Source of the DNA: CAZMGG01 sp964565715
GTDB lineage: Bacteria > Planctomycetota > UBA1135 > UBA2386
Direction: 5' to 3'
DNA length: 45,491 nt
Assembly: GCA_964565715.1 (NCBI GenBank)
Contig: CAZMGG010000035.1
Location: 1-45,491, forward strand
Shown: positions 33,578 through 42,371 of the stretch, in pieces
Numbering within the stretch: the first letter of the stretch is position 1
Layout of the letters: each line of letters opens with the position of its first letter
Program-made: the position numbers and the translations under genes
Notes under the pieces: model-generated
Database searches by the model: none
What the model saw: the letters and a program-made list of their open reading frames with translations, nothing else
Told to the model about the DNA's origin: nothing

Positions 33578-34960
33578 ATGTCGCGCGAAAAGGCAGTGGA
33601 TTGCTCAAGACGGCGAGCGAACATCGGGCTCATTGCTGTGGGTGCGATGATGGGGATCGTCGCGCCTCTCTTGTCGCAGACGACTTGGCAGATCACCAAC
33701 ACCCCTTCGGGGGGCTATGGGACGCACTGCTATGACAGGGTGCGGCGGGTCATGGTGTTCACGGCGCGGGACTACACGTACGAGCTGGACGGTGTCGGCA
33801 ACTGGAACTGGATCCCAGGATGGTCACCAACGCCACGCAGCGCATGGTTTGGCGGCATTGCCTTTGCGGTGAGTCGGCAGCGCGTGGTGTTTCATGACAA
33901 TCTCACAACGTGGGAGTGGGATGGCGCCGGATGGGTGAGCAGAGCGACGACGCCGCCCAACTACGACTTCCTGTTCTTGGTCGGGCATGAGGGACGAGGA
34001 ACTGTGATGGCTTTCGGTGGAGTCTCGAACCCATGGACCGGAAACGATTTGTATGAGTGGAATGGGTCTTCATGGAATCTCATCCCAACCACCAACAAGC
34101 CGCCGCGCCCAGGTGGCTACAATGCGTCTCGGGTGTACTTGAGGTGTGTCTATGATGCCAGGCGGGACAAGATCGTTCTGTTCGGCAGCGCTTGGCAGAA
34201 CTGGAGTGCGCAGCAGCTCTCCAATCTGCAGCCGGACATATGGGAGTGGGATGCATCGAATGGATGGGCCAACCGATTGGTGCCAGGAACCGTAGACTTC
34301 GACCTGATGGTGCACTACGATTCCCAGCGCGGAACTATCATCAAGGCGCATAGCCTGCCGCAACAAACGGCCGAATGGGATGGCGGGGCCGCATGGATGC
34401 CCATTGTCCCTTTGCAGTTGCCATGGCCAGGCCTGAGCCCGAACAAGTATGGAGCCTATGACGACGCGCGTGGCCTGCTGTTCACAGGCATGGGCGACTC
34501 GTCCAGCCAGGTCGCCTACACCTACGGCACCGTCAACCCGGCAGCCTTCGAGTCGCTATCACCAGGATGCTCCGGCACCCTCGGCCAGCCGACGCTGACC
34601 CTCACCCACAACTGGACCCGCGCCTGGATGGGTCGCGCGCTCAGCGTCGACCTGCAGAATCTGCCGCAGTCCGCGGGCTTCCTCGTGATGGGCTGGTCCA
34701 ACCAGCACGCCGGCTCCTTCCAGCTCCCGCTCGATCTGAACCCCTTCGGCATGCCGGGTTGCCATGCCCGCGTCGCCACCGATCACATCGTGCCGCTGGC
34801 CGGGACCAACCAGACCGCGACCCTGACCATGCCGGTCCCGCAGAACAGCGCGCTGCTCGGCGTCACCCTCTACCAGCAGGGCTTTGCTCTTGACCCCGCC
34901 GCCAACGCCGCCGGCCTAACGGCCAGCAACGCGGTGCGCGTGACGGTTGGCCGGCTGTAG
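33578..34960 (+). CDS. Secreted kelch-like beta-propeller protein with C-terminal surface module
   Basis: 460 residues, 2 bp after the G8 fragment. A long basic n-region precedes the signal peptide (about 15-34, ending 'LLS|QTTW'). The middle (about 35-310) repeats 'YD..R...V.F' and 'W.W....W' blocks, the kelch pattern: 'TYELDGVGNWNWIPGW', 'TWEWDGAGWVSRA', 'DLYEWNGSSWNLIP', 'DIWEWDASNGWANR', 'TAEWDGGAAW'. The last 130 residues ('LSPGCSGTLGQPTLTLTH' to 'GVTLYQQGFALDP') are a module often seen at the C-terminus of planctomycete exported proteins. The first 900 bp are clearly less GC-rich than the C-terminal module, suggesting a mosaic origin. Probably surface-located and co-transcribed with the G8 gene. 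Confidence 0.75.
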   Translation: MSREKAVDCSRRRANIGLIAVGAMMGIVAPLLSQTTWQITNTPSGGYGTHCYDRVRRVMVFTARDYTYELDGVGNWNWIPGWSPTPRSAWFGGIAFAVSRQRVVFHDNLTTWEWDGAGWVSRATTPPNYDFLFLVGHEGRGTVMAFGGVSNPWTGNDLYEWNGSSWNLIPTTNKPPRPGGYNASRVYLRCVYDARRDKIVLFGSAWQNWSAQQLSNLQPDIWEWDASNGWANRLVPGTVDFDLMVHYDSQRGTIIKAHSLPQQTAEWDGGAAWMPIVPLQLPWPGLSPNKYGAYDDARGLLFTGMGDSSSQVAYTYGTVNPAAFESLSPGCSGTLGQPTLTLTHNWTRAWMGRALSVDLQNLPQSAGFLVMGWSNQHAGSFQLPLDLNPFGMPGCHARVATDHIVPLAGTNQTATLTMPVPQNSALLGVTLYQQGFALDPAANAAGLTASNAVRVTVGRL

Positions 34961-35026
34961 AGGTCGGCCTAACGGTCCCAGGCGAACGGCTGGCCCAGCC
35001 CCAGGGCAGGCCGGACGCCTCAGCCC

Positions 35027-35680
35027 TCAGCCGCGCAGGTAGACGTCGAAGCGGATCCGTGCGGCCGCCACCGCGAAGGACGGCCGGCCGCCGAGCGGCT
35101 CGTCGCGCGGGTGCCGCTTCACGACCACCCGATCGCGGGCCTTCTCCCGCGCCAGCAGCAGCAGCGGCCCCAGGTCGTCCGGCGGCCCCGCCAGCAGCCG
35201 GCACACCTGCATCTCCTTCTTCACCTGGGCGTCGCCTGGCTCGGCGAACATCGGGTCGAGGTAGACCGCGTCCGGCGCCGGGTCCGCCGCCGCCAGGACC
35301 TCGAGCGCCTCGCCGCAGCGGACCTGCAGCCGCTCGCCGAGGCCCGCCCGCCGCGCCAGGTCCCACAGCAACGCGGCCAGCACGGGCACCCGCTCGACCG
35401 CGGTCACCGTGGCGCCGAGCTTCGCCAGGACCAGGGCGTCGCGCCCGAGTCCGGCGGTTCCGTCGAATACGGTCAGCCACCGCTTGTGCAGCCCGAGCGC
35501 CCGCGGCAAGGGCTGTCTGCGGCCGGCCGTGCGCAACCGTTGCGCCAGGGCGCCCTGTCCCGGATCGGGCTCCAGGACCAGCTCACCCTGCTCGCCCGGG
35601 ACCGTCAGCCGCAGGTTCTCCCCATGGCGCTCGAGCCTTGCTCCCGGCTCGTCCGACGCCCCATCAGAGAACGTAAACAT
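35027..35680 (-). CDS. rsmJ: 16S rRNA (guanine-1516-N2) methyltransferase RsmJ-like
   Basis: 217 residues from ATG 35680; the frame is open to an ATG at 35788, but the extra 36 residues look unconserved. Motifs: 'VFDGTAGLGRDALVLAKLG' (SAM motif I in the RsmJ form), 'ERVPVLAALL', 'YLDPMFAEPGDAQVKKEM' (RsmJ: DPMFP..K.A.VKKEM), and 'VVVKRHP'. The enzyme methylates a guanine in the 3' minor domain of 16S rRNA. It converges with the kelch gene (66 bp apart, no clear terminator). Upstream there is no strong Shine-Dalgarno for either start. Confidence 0.85.
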   Translation of the reverse strand: MFTFSDGASDEPGARLERHGENLRLTVPGEQGELVLEPDPGQGALAQRLRTAGRRQPLPRALGLHKRWLTVFDGTAGLGRDALVLAKLGATVTAVERVPVLAALLWDLARRAGLGERLQVRCGEALEVLAAADPAPDAVYLDPMFAEPGDAQVKKEMQVCRLLAGPPDDLGPLLLLAREKARDRVVVKRHPRDEPLGGRPSFAVAAARIRFDVYLRG

Positions 35681-35881
35681 CTGGGAAATAACAAGATCCG
35701 ACGGATGACCCGCCCCCACGAAGTGCCCGTCCGGGGGCTTCCTCACAGCTTCTCCCCAGCCTTGGCAAGACCCCCTTGCCTCGCGCAACCAGGTTCCACG
35801 ATCTTACGAACCTCGTCCCACCTAGGGATCAGTTCTGCCCCAGCGAACGTCCAGTGCGTGCAAGCGATGCTAGACTTCGCC

Positions 35882-35898
35882 GTCCGGGAATACCGGAC
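35882..35898. promoter_or_regulatory. Perfect inverted repeat upstream of the XRE gene (possible operator)
   Basis: GTCCGG-GAATA-CCGGAC, 6-bp arms with a 5-bp spacer, 57 bp before the XRE start. It is followed by a C/T-only tract (about 35919-35955). The 275-bp region between rsmJ and the XRE gene holds nothing else recognisable. An autoregulatory operator is the simplest reading, but an RNA hairpin is possible. Confidence 0.4.
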
Positions 35899-35955
35899 CC
35901 GAGCCTTACGGCTTGGCGCAGCACATCCCTCCCTCCATCCCTCCCAGTCCCACCC

Positions 35956-36525
35956 ATGCGGCGATTGCACCTGAAGCTCTTCTACCTGCGGACCCGACTG
36001 AAGCGTGAGGCCCAAGGCGTCACGGCGCGCGTGCTCGGCGTCCGACCGGCCACCATGTCGCACCTCGAGCAGGGCCGCTCCCTGCCGACGCTGCAGATGC
36101 TCATCGCACTCTGCCGGCACTACGACGTCACGCCGACCTACCTGCTCGACGACGAGCGGCCGATCGAGCCCCAGGCCCGCGACCGCTGGGCCGAGCGGAA
36201 CAGCCTGATCGCCCGCGGTTCGTGGCTGGAGGTGCCGGATGGCGCGTGGGTGACCACCAACGACGGCGTGAAGCTCTGCCCGGTCCTGAACGGCGCGCGC
36301 TTCTACGACGCCGGCGCCCAGGCCCAGCGCATGACCTGCGTCAACGCCGACGCGGCCAAGCAGCTCGAGGACTCGCTGGGCCAGGCCAGCCGCAGCTCCG
36401 ATCGCGAGCTGGAAGAGGTCCTGAGCCGCGAGCTGCACTCGCAGCGCAAGCCGCGCAACAAGAAGAAGATGCCGGTCAAGGCGGCGCCCTCGCACGCCTC
36501 GATCGCGCACGCCGCGGAGGCCTAG
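35956..36525 (+). CDS. XRE-family helix-turn-helix regulator
   Basis: 189 residues from ATG 35956. A Cro/CI-type HTH occupies about 5-65: 'LRTRLKREAQGVTARVLGVRPATMSHLEQGRSLPTLQMLIALCRHYDVTPTYLL', with the recognition-helix/wing signature 'MSHLEQGRSLPT'. The C-terminal part (about 80-150) has no known effector domain, and the tail is Lys/Arg/Ala-rich (RKPRNKKKMPVKAAP). There is no SD; the leader is pyrimidine-rich. It is transcribed away from rsmJ and converges with the GT4 gene 7 bp away. Targets unknown; the perfect inverted repeat upstream may be its own site. Confidence 0.8.
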   Translation: MRRLHLKLFYLRTRLKREAQGVTARVLGVRPATMSHLEQGRSLPTLQMLIALCRHYDVTPTYLLDDERPIEPQARDRWAERNSLIARGSWLEVPDGAWVTTNDGVKLCPVLNGARFYDAGAQAQRMTCVNADAAKQLEDSLGQASRSSDRELEEVLSRELHSQRKPRNKKKMPVKAAPSHASIAHAAEA

Positions 36526-36532
36526 GCCGGCC

Positions 36533-37744
36533 CTACCGCATGGCGCGGGCATAGACCTCCGCCATGCGGGCCCCGAACGCGCCGGGCGACCATTCTGCCT
36601 CGGCCCGCCGTCGAGCCGCCGCGCGCATCCCCGCGGTGACCGCCGGCCGGCCGAGCAGCGCCGCCAGCGCCGTCGCCAGCGCCGGCGCGTCGCCGGGCGC
36701 CACCAGCAGCCCTTCCGCGCCGTCCCGGAGCAGCTCCGGAATGCCGCCGATGCGGCTCGCCACCACCGGGCAGCCGACCGCCATCGCTTCGGTCACGCCC
36801 CGCGGTGCGGCCTCCGGCGCGACGCTCGGCACCGCCACGGCGTCGAGGCCCGCCAGCAGCTCCGCCGGCGCGGCCACGTGGCCGAGCCAGTGCACCCGGC
36901 CGTCGAGCCCCAGCTCGAGGACCTGCCCGCGCAGCCGTTCCTCGTAGCCGCGCACCCGCGCCTGCCCGCCGGCGAACGCGGGCCCGCCGGCCACGACGAA
37001 GTGGGCCGCGCTGCCGTCACCGACGAGCCGTGCCGCCGCCTGGAGGAACACGTCGTGGCCCTTGTGGGGATCGAGGCGGGCGACGATGCCGATCAGGGGC
37101 GCCTCGTCGCCGAGGCCGAGCCGCGTCCGCAGCTCCGCGCGGGCTTGCAGCGCATCGGCTGGTGTCATCTCCAGGCACGCCGCCGGCACGCCGTTCGGCA
37201 CCACCACGGCGTTCGGCAGCGCGCCGGCCGCGGCCTGGGAAGGCACCACCACCAGGTCGGCGCGGCGCAGGAACGTGCGCGCCACCGCCGAGCGCGTCAG
37301 CACGTGCAGGTGCCACAGCACCGGCAGCCTCCGCCGTCCGGCCAGCACCGCCGCGTAGCCGGCGATCATCGTGTTGGCGTGCAGCAGTCCCGCGCCCAGC
37401 TCCGCCGCGAGTCGCCGCAGCGCGCGCGCCCCGCCGGGGATCGCCAGCGCCTTCCGCAGCGGCGTCGTGTTGACCAGCGGCAAGGCGTGCACGGGCACGT
37501 CCGCCTGCCGCGCCCGCTCGCACAGCGGTCCGTCGCCGGGGCACACAAGGTGCGGCGTGAAGCGCTCCCGGTCGAGCACCGACCACAGGTCGGCCAGCAC
37601 GGCCTCGGCGCCGCCCCATTCGGCGGTGTGGCTGACGCACAGGATGACGCGCGGCGCGGGCAACGCGCAGACGTTAGCGGCCCGCCGGCGCCCCTCAAGG
37701 CGCGCCGGCCGCCGTTCCGAAGGGAGTGTGGCGATGTCCGACAC
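36533..37744 (-). CDS. Glycosyltransferase family 4 (GT-B)
   Basis: 403 residues. Conserved core from about residue 31: 'VILCVSHTAEWGGAEAVL' (acceptor-side Gly-Gly loop), 'LLHANTMIAGY', 'PNGVP', 'IGIVARLDPHKGHDVFL' and the donor-binding 'SVAPEAAPRGVTEAMAVGCPVVASRIGGIPELL' with the E-x7-E pattern. GT4 enzymes transfer sugar from nucleotide donors to growing glycans in the cytoplasm. ATG 37744 overlaps the divergent GT2 start by 11 bp, which leaves no promoter room. A TTG at 37663 directly before the conserved start is a plausible alternative. Confidence 0.88.
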   Translation of the reverse strand: MSDIATLPSERRPARLEGRRRAANVCALPAPRVILCVSHTAEWGGAEAVLADLWSVLDRERFTPHLVCPGDGPLCERARQADVPVHALPLVNTTPLRKALAIPGGARALRRLAAELGAGLLHANTMIAGYAAVLAGRRRLPVLWHLHVLTRSAVARTFLRRADLVVVPSQAAAGALPNAVVVPNGVPAACLEMTPADALQARAELRTRLGLGDEAPLIGIVARLDPHKGHDVFLQAAARLVGDGSAAHFVVAGGPAFAGGQARVRGYEERLRGQVLELGLDGRVHWLGHVAAPAELLAGLDAVAVPSVAPEAAPRGVTEAMAVGCPVVASRIGGIPELLRDGAEGLLVAPGDAPALATALAALLGRPAVTAGMRAAARRRAEAEWSPGAFGARMAEVYARAMR

Positions 37745-38582
37745 CCTGCCCGAGGTCCTGGTGGTGATCCCCTGCTACGGGCAGGCCCACCTGCTGCCCC
37801 AGGCCGTGCGCAGCGTCGCCGCCCAGACCTGGCCCAACGTCCGCTGCGTGATCGTCGACGACGGTAGCCCGGACGACACGGCGGCGGTGGCCCGGGACCT
37901 GATCGCGCAGCTGCCGCAGGCGCGGATCGAACTGCTGCGGCAGCAGAACCGGGGGCTGGCGGCGGCGCGCAACGCCGGCATCCGCGCCGCGCGTTCGCCG
38001 TTCGTGCTGCCGCTCGACGCCGACGACGTGCTGCTGCCCGACGCGGTGGCGGCGATGGTGGCGGTGCTGCAAGGGGGAGCGGGGTTCTCGGTGGTGACGC
38101 CGCTCGGCCGCACCTTCGGCGATGTGGATCTGCCGCTGGTGACGCTGCCGATGACGCCGCGGCGGCTGCGCTCGGGCAACTGCCTCGTCTACTGCAGCAT
38201 GTTCACGCGGGCTGCCTTCGAGCGGGCCGGTGGCTATGACGAGACGATGCGGCAGGGCTACGAGGACTGGGACTTCTGGCTGCGGCTGCTGGCCGGCGGT
38301 GCGCGGTTCGCGCACCTGCCGCGGGACCTGTTCCGCTATCGCAAGCACGGCCGCAGCATGCTGACCGATGCCGACCGCAAGGCGCCGCTGCTGCGCGCCC
38401 GCATCGCCCAGAACCATCCGACGTTGTTCCCGGCCTGGCGGCGGCGTCTGGCCGCGCGCCTGCTGGCGGCGCCGGACCGGCCGGCATGGTGGGTGCGACT
38501 GGGTGTGATGGCGACGCTGGTGCTGGACGGTAGGCTGCGGTTGCTGCGCGCGTTCCGGCGACGGCCTGCGGTTCAGCCCTGA
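37734..38582 (+). CDS. Glycosyltransferase family 2 (GT-A)
   Basis: 282 residues from ATG 37734 with GGGAG 8 bp upstream. Motifs: 'VVIPCYGQAHLLPQAVRSV', 'VDDGSPDDT', 'NRGLAAARNAGI', the metal-binding 'PLDADDVL' and 'GYEDWDFWLRLL' (ED catalytic region). The product is a cytoplasmic inverting glycosyltransferase with a hydrophobic/basic C-terminal tail that may associate with the membrane. It is divergent from the GT4 gene and converges with (and overlaps by 10 bp) the methyltransferase gene. Part of the 36.5-42 kb polysaccharide locus. Confidence 0.9.
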   Translation: MSDTLPEVLVVIPCYGQAHLLPQAVRSVAAQTWPNVRCVIVDDGSPDDTAAVARDLIAQLPQARIELLRQQNRGLAAARNAGIRAARSPFVLPLDADDVLLPDAVAAMVAVLQGGAGFSVVTPLGRTFGDVDLPLVTLPMTPRRLRSGNCLVYCSMFTRAAFERAGGYDETMRQGYEDWDFWLRLLAGGARFAHLPRDLFRYRKHGRSMLTDADRKAPLLRARIAQNHPTLFPAWRRRLAARLLAAPDRPAWWVRLGVMATLVLDGRLRLLRAFRRRPAVQP

Positions 38583-39250
38583 CGACGGGCCACCAGCATG
38601 CTGTCGTGCGTGCCCAGGACCAGCCAGTCAGGATCACCACGCAGCAGCTCGTCGACCACGCGCCGCGGCCCCTGGTGGGCCGGATTGGCGACGTCGTGCA
38701 TGCACAGCACGCCGCCGGGCCTGACCTTCGGCGCCCACGCCAGGAAGTCGGCCCGCACGCCCTCGTAGCTGTGGTCGCCGTCCAGGAACAGCAGATCGAT
38801 CGGCCGCTCGAACTTCGGCGCCACCTGCTGGCTGTAGCCCTGCAGCACCTCGACGAGGTCGCGCACGCCGTTGCGGCGCAGGTTCTCGACGAACGTCTGC
38901 CGCAGCGGCCCGCCGGTGCCGGCGGCGCGCGATGCATACTCCCCGGTGCTCTCGGCGTCGCCCGACGCGTCGAACGGATCCACGCAGTAGAGCGTCGGAT
39001 TCTGCTTCTGCCGCAGGCCCTTGCCGAGCACCACCGAACTGCGGCCCTGCCAGGAACCGATCTCGACCGCGACCGGCTGGTGCTCGGGCAGGGTGCGGGC
39101 CAGCTCGTAGAGCGCCACGGCCTCGTTGGCCGTCAGCCAGCCGTCGATGCTCGCGAACGGCCAGAGCCGCAGGTAGCGCAGCCCGCGGGCGAGCAGGCGG
39201 AACCTCGTGCGGAGCTTGAAGCGGCCGAGCCAGCGCATGATCGATGTCAT
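38573..39250 (-). CDS. SAM-dependent methyltransferase (class I, Methyltransf_24-like)
   Basis: 225 residues from ATG 39250; a TTG at 39271 would add seven. 'AVEIGSWQGRSSVVL' is the SAM-binding motif I, 'LYCVDPFDASG' motif II, 'DLLFLDGDHSYEGVRADF' the metal-binding/catalytic DGDHSY of the family, and 'GGVLCMHDV' follows. Relatives O-methylate sugars in rhamnose/cepacian-type or cell-surface glycans. It lies 33 bp downstream of the flippase gene in the same direction, consistent with sugar modification in this locus. Confidence 0.83.
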   Translation of the reverse strand: MTSIMRWLGRFKLRTRFRLLARGLRYLRLWPFASIDGWLTANEAVALYELARTLPEHQPVAVEIGSWQGRSSVVLGKGLRQKQNPTLYCVDPFDASGDAESTGEYASRAAGTGGPLRQTFVENLRRNGVRDLVEVLQGYSQQVAPKFERPIDLLFLDGDHSYEGVRADFLAWAPKVRPGGVLCMHDVANPAHQGPRRVVDELLRGDPDWLVLGTHDSMLVARRQG

Positions 39251-39283
39251 CGGCACTTGGGCGACCGGCAATGGAATGGAACC

Positions 39284-40699
39284 TCAGCCGCTGCCGCCGA
39301 ACCCGCTCGCCGTGCTCAGGCCCTCGCCGATGCGGCCCCAGCGGCCGCGCAGTTCGAACAGCCAGAGGCAGCCGAACGCCGCCAGCGCGCCGGCCAGCAC
39401 CGGCAGGAGTGGCGGCGCCACGTGGGGCAGGAGGTTCTGCAGCCAGAGGGCGGCGGCGGCGGTGAGCAGCGCCGCGCCGAGCGGCGGCAGGATGGCCCCG
39501 CCGAGGTGGAGCGGCTGCCGGCGATGCACCGCGCCGAGCACCGCCACCGCATAGACCAGCTGCGCCAGCGCCGCCGACAGGCCCGCACCGGCGGCGCCGA
39601 GCAGCAGTACCAGCCCGGGCAGCAGGCCCAGATGCAGGATCGCCGGCAGGGCCAGCGTTCGGGCGTAGGCGGCGTCGCGATCCAGGGCGAACAGCGCGTG
39701 GCTGCCCTGCCAGCCGAGGTGCTGGCAGGTCATCGCCAGCAGCAGGAAGCCGAGGGTCGGCCCGGCCGCGGTGAAGCCCGGTCCGAACAGCGCGCACAGC
39801 GGTTCGGCCACGACGAGGCCGCCGGCCAGGAGCGGCAGCGTGCCCCAGCTGGTCGCCACCAGGGCCGTGCGCAGGGTGCGCGCCGGATCGCCCGCGAGAC
39901 TGGCGCGGTGCAGGTGCGGCAGCAGCAGGCGGGTGACCTGCGTCGACGGCAGGCCGGCGGCGCCGGCGAGGCGCTGGGCCACCGCGTAGAGGCCGGCGGG
40001 GCCGGGGCCGACGAGTAGGCCGACCAGCCAGGCGTCGGCGGCGAGCACCACTTCGCTGGCGGTCTGCGCCACCGAGACGCCGGCGGCCGAGCGAAGCATG
40101 GAGCGCAACGACGGGGTGACGGCGAGGGCCGGCGCGGGCAGCCGGCGGATGCTGGCGGCGGCACCGGCGGCGTAGGCGCAGCGGCTCAGCAGATGGAGCG
40201 CCGCCAGGGTCTCGAGCGAACCGTCGGCGGTGGACCACCAGGCGACCAGCAGGAGGTGCAGGGCGGCGGCGCCGGACTCGAGGAGCACTTCGGCGCGGGT
40301 GCGGCGGGCGGCGTCGAGCAGGCCCTTGCTGTCGAAGGCCGCCGGCAGCACCTGCAGGCAGCAGAGCGTCCAGAAGAGCGGATGCCCGGTGCACAGCAGG
40401 ACCGCGGGCAGGGCCAGGACCAGCAGCAGCAGACCCAGTAGGAGCCGCAGGCGCACGGCGGTGCGCACCCACGGCCCGACGGCGTCCGGCGCGCGCGCCA
40501 CCTCGCGGGTGACGAGATTGCGGATGCCGGCGCCGGCCAGCACGGCCAGCGTTGCGCCGGCGGCGATGCCCATGGCGTAGGCGCCGGTGCCAGCAGCGCC
40601 GAGCGTGCGGGCGATGAGTGCGATCGCCGCGAGCTGGCAGAGGCGCTGCAGGACGGCGCCGGTGCCGAGTTGCAGCAGGGTTGCCTTGACGCTGCTCAT
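39284..40699 (-). CDS. Wzx-like polysaccharide flippase (MATE/MVF superfamily)
   Basis: 471 residues with about 12-14 hydrophobic segments from 'ATLLQLGTGAVLQRLCQLAAIALIARTLG' onward; 'LGAAGTGAYAMGIAAGATLAVLAGAGI' is the typical first-repeat segment. The family moves lipid-linked oligosaccharides across the inner membrane. The ATG at 40699 overlaps the stop of the KpsC-like gene (ATGA), so the two are coupled. No Wzy polymerase or Wza/Wzc export gene is in the window, so the downstream route is not visible. Confidence 0.82.
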   Translation of the reverse strand: MSSVKATLLQLGTGAVLQRLCQLAAIALIARTLGAAGTGAYAMGIAAGATLAVLAGAGIRNLVTREVARAPDAVGPWVRTAVRLRLLLGLLLLVLALPAVLLCTGHPLFWTLCCLQVLPAAFDSKGLLDAARRTRAEVLLESGAAALHLLLVAWWSTADGSLETLAALHLLSRCAYAAGAAASIRRLPAPALAVTPSLRSMLRSAAGVSVAQTASEVVLAADAWLVGLLVGPGPAGLYAVAQRLAGAAGLPSTQVTRLLLPHLHRASLAGDPARTLRTALVATSWGTLPLLAGGLVVAEPLCALFGPGFTAAGPTLGFLLLAMTCQHLGWQGSHALFALDRDAAYARTLALPAILHLGLLPGLVLLLGAAGAGLSAALAQLVYAVAVLGAVHRRQPLHLGGAILPPLGAALLTAAAALWLQNLLPHVAPPLLPVLAGALAAFGCLWLFELRGRWGRIGEGLSTASGFGGSG

Positions 40700-42060
40700 G
40701 CCGGCGTGCCCTCGGCGGTGATCGGCCAGGAGGGACCCGAGCGGTAGCGGAGCTGCAGGCCGGTGGGCGACCGGTCCTGCAGGCGGGATTCGATCTCCTG
40801 CACCAGCCCGGCGATGCCGTTGTGGTCGGGCTGGTCGGCATCGCACCAGACGTGGCCATGGGCCAGCAGCCAGGTGAGGAAGCGTTCGCGCAGGTGCGGC
40901 TGGTCGAGCGCCGTTGCCGCGGTGAGGTGTCTCGGCAGGTCGTCGAGCGAGCCCGTGACGGTCACGCCGGGCAGGCCGTAGAGGGCGCGGCCGAGATGCA
41001 CGACCGGGGTGCCGAGCAGCAGGCTGGCCGCGCCGAGCGGATGGTTGACGGTGACCGTGACCGCGGCGGTGGCCACGGCGTCGGGCGCGGCATGGGGCAG
41101 CTCGGGCAGCACGCCGTGCATCTCGCCGAGCCCGCGCAGCTGGCGCGCCGGCAGGCCGCGTTCGGGCAGCACGGCGACGATCGGCAGGGCGGGATCGACC
41201 AGGGCGGCGGCGGCGCGCACGGCGCGGACCAGCGTGACCGGGTCCGGGGCCATCGGCGCGTCGAGGCGGAGGCGCGGATCGTCCTGGTCCTGCAGCAGCA
41301 CGCACACGAACGGCGCGCGCGGCAGTTCGACGGTGGTGGGTGCTTGTGGCACGCGGCCAAGGGCGCTGCGCCAGGCGTGCAGCGGCGCCGGTTCGGCGTC
41401 ACCGGGCCAGAACGCGGCGAGGCGGTCGCGCAGCCGCCGCATGGCCGAGGGCGCGATCACCGGCCGGCGCGACAGCGGCAGGGGCTCCGAGCGGGCCAGC
41501 AGGGCGGCGCGGGCGGCGTCGAGGAACGCCGGATCGGGGCGCACCGGGCGGTAGTGCGCGGCGGGCCGGCGGACGGCGCTGGCCTCGCCGTCGAGGCCGC
41601 TCTCGTCGCATTGGATGGTGTGCGGCAGCAATCCGTCGCCGGTCCACAGCAGGCGGCTGCCGCACTCCCGGGCCAGGAAGTGGATCAGGCGCTGGTCGCC
41701 GGAGCGGTCGGCGTGCAGGAACACGAGGTCCGGCGCCCAGGCCTCGAAGAAGCGCAGCAGGCCGGGCAGGAGGGTGCCGAGGCGGCGTTCGCGGCGGGCG
41801 CGGTGCCGGCCGTGCGGCTGGAGGCCAAGGCGGTGGCATTCCAGCTCGGCCAGTTCGCGCAGCGGCGCGTGGGCGGTGGGCTCCTGCCGGCCGGGCAGCA
41901 CGCGCAGCACGGGCATGGTCTGGGCCTCCGCGAAGGTCGCGGCGGCCGGGTCGGTGCAGAGCCAGGTCACGCGGTGGCCGCGGAACCGCAGTTCCCGCTG
42001 CAGCCGTTCGTGCAGGTGGAACCGATGGATGCTCGGCGCCCCGAAGACGATGTGGCCCAT
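40696..42060 (-). CDS. Capsule polysaccharide KpsC/KpsS-like glycosyltransferase
   Basis: 454 residues. The C-terminal half has 'VTVNHPLGAASLLLGTPVVHLGRALYGLPGVTVTGSLDDLPRHL', closely following the KpsC/KpsS pattern (TINST.G..ALL.G.PV...G.A.Y...G.T..G.LDDFW). Before it comes 'FVCVLLQDQDDPRL' in the place of the family's strand-plus-DxQ segment. These are retaining beta-Kdo transferases that build the phosphatidylglycerol-linked starter of ABC-exported capsules. The N-terminus 'IVFGAPSIHRFHLHERLQRELRFRGHRVTWL' is the donor-side Rossmann start. Pairing with a Wzx-type flippase rather than an ABC exporter is unusual. A 311-bp divergent region separates it from the sigma-factor gene. Confidence 0.78.
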   Translation of the reverse strand: MGHIVFGAPSIHRFHLHERLQRELRFRGHRVTWLCTDPAAATFAEAQTMPVLRVLPGRQEPTAHAPLRELAELECHRLGLQPHGRHRARRERRLGTLLPGLLRFFEAWAPDLVFLHADRSGDQRLIHFLARECGSRLLWTGDGLLPHTIQCDESGLDGEASAVRRPAAHYRPVRPDPAFLDAARAALLARSEPLPLSRRPVIAPSAMRRLRDRLAAFWPGDAEPAPLHAWRSALGRVPQAPTTVELPRAPFVCVLLQDQDDPRLRLDAPMAPDPVTLVRAVRAAAALVDPALPIVAVLPERGLPARQLRGLGEMHGVLPELPHAAPDAVATAAVTVTVNHPLGAASLLLGTPVVHLGRALYGLPGVTVTGSLDDLPRHLTAATALDQPHLRERFLTWLLAHGHVWCDADQPDHNGIAGLVQEIESRLQDRSPTGLQLRYRSGPSWPITAEGTPA

Positions 42061-42260
42061 GGCTGCGGGAGTTCCTTTCGGCCATGGGGCGGGGTTGGCT
42101 TGATGCGGAGGGGGTGGTCGGGATGGTCATGGAGGTGCCAAGTGCGCGGGCAGAGCGACTGGGGGACCCCTGGTGCTCTGGTCGGGCTAGCGACACAAGT
42201 CCTGTAGCGATGGGCGACTGCGGCAGGTAGAGGGCGCAGGGGAGGCGGAACAGCAGTGAG

Positions 42261-42277
42261 GCCCGAGCGGCTCGGGC
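42261..42277. promoter_or_regulatory. Perfect inverted repeat in the 42061-42371 divergent intergenic region
   Basis: GCCCGAG-CGG-CTCGGGC, 7-bp arms, 3-bp loop, no T-tract. It lies about 200 bp upstream of the KpsC-like start and 95 bp upstream of the sigma-like start, so it could be a shared operator. The rest of this 311-bp stretch contains no gene. A weak TTCTTG/TAGCAT pair (42303-42329, 15-bp spacer) is the only promoter-like pattern before the sigma gene. Confidence 0.35.
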
Positions 42278-42371
42278 GCGGCAGCGCCATGCATTGGCGG
42301 TGTTCTTGCCTGCCCGGTCCCGTTAGCATCCGATCGCGGTGGATGGACCTCATCCCAAAGAGGAGAACTGC

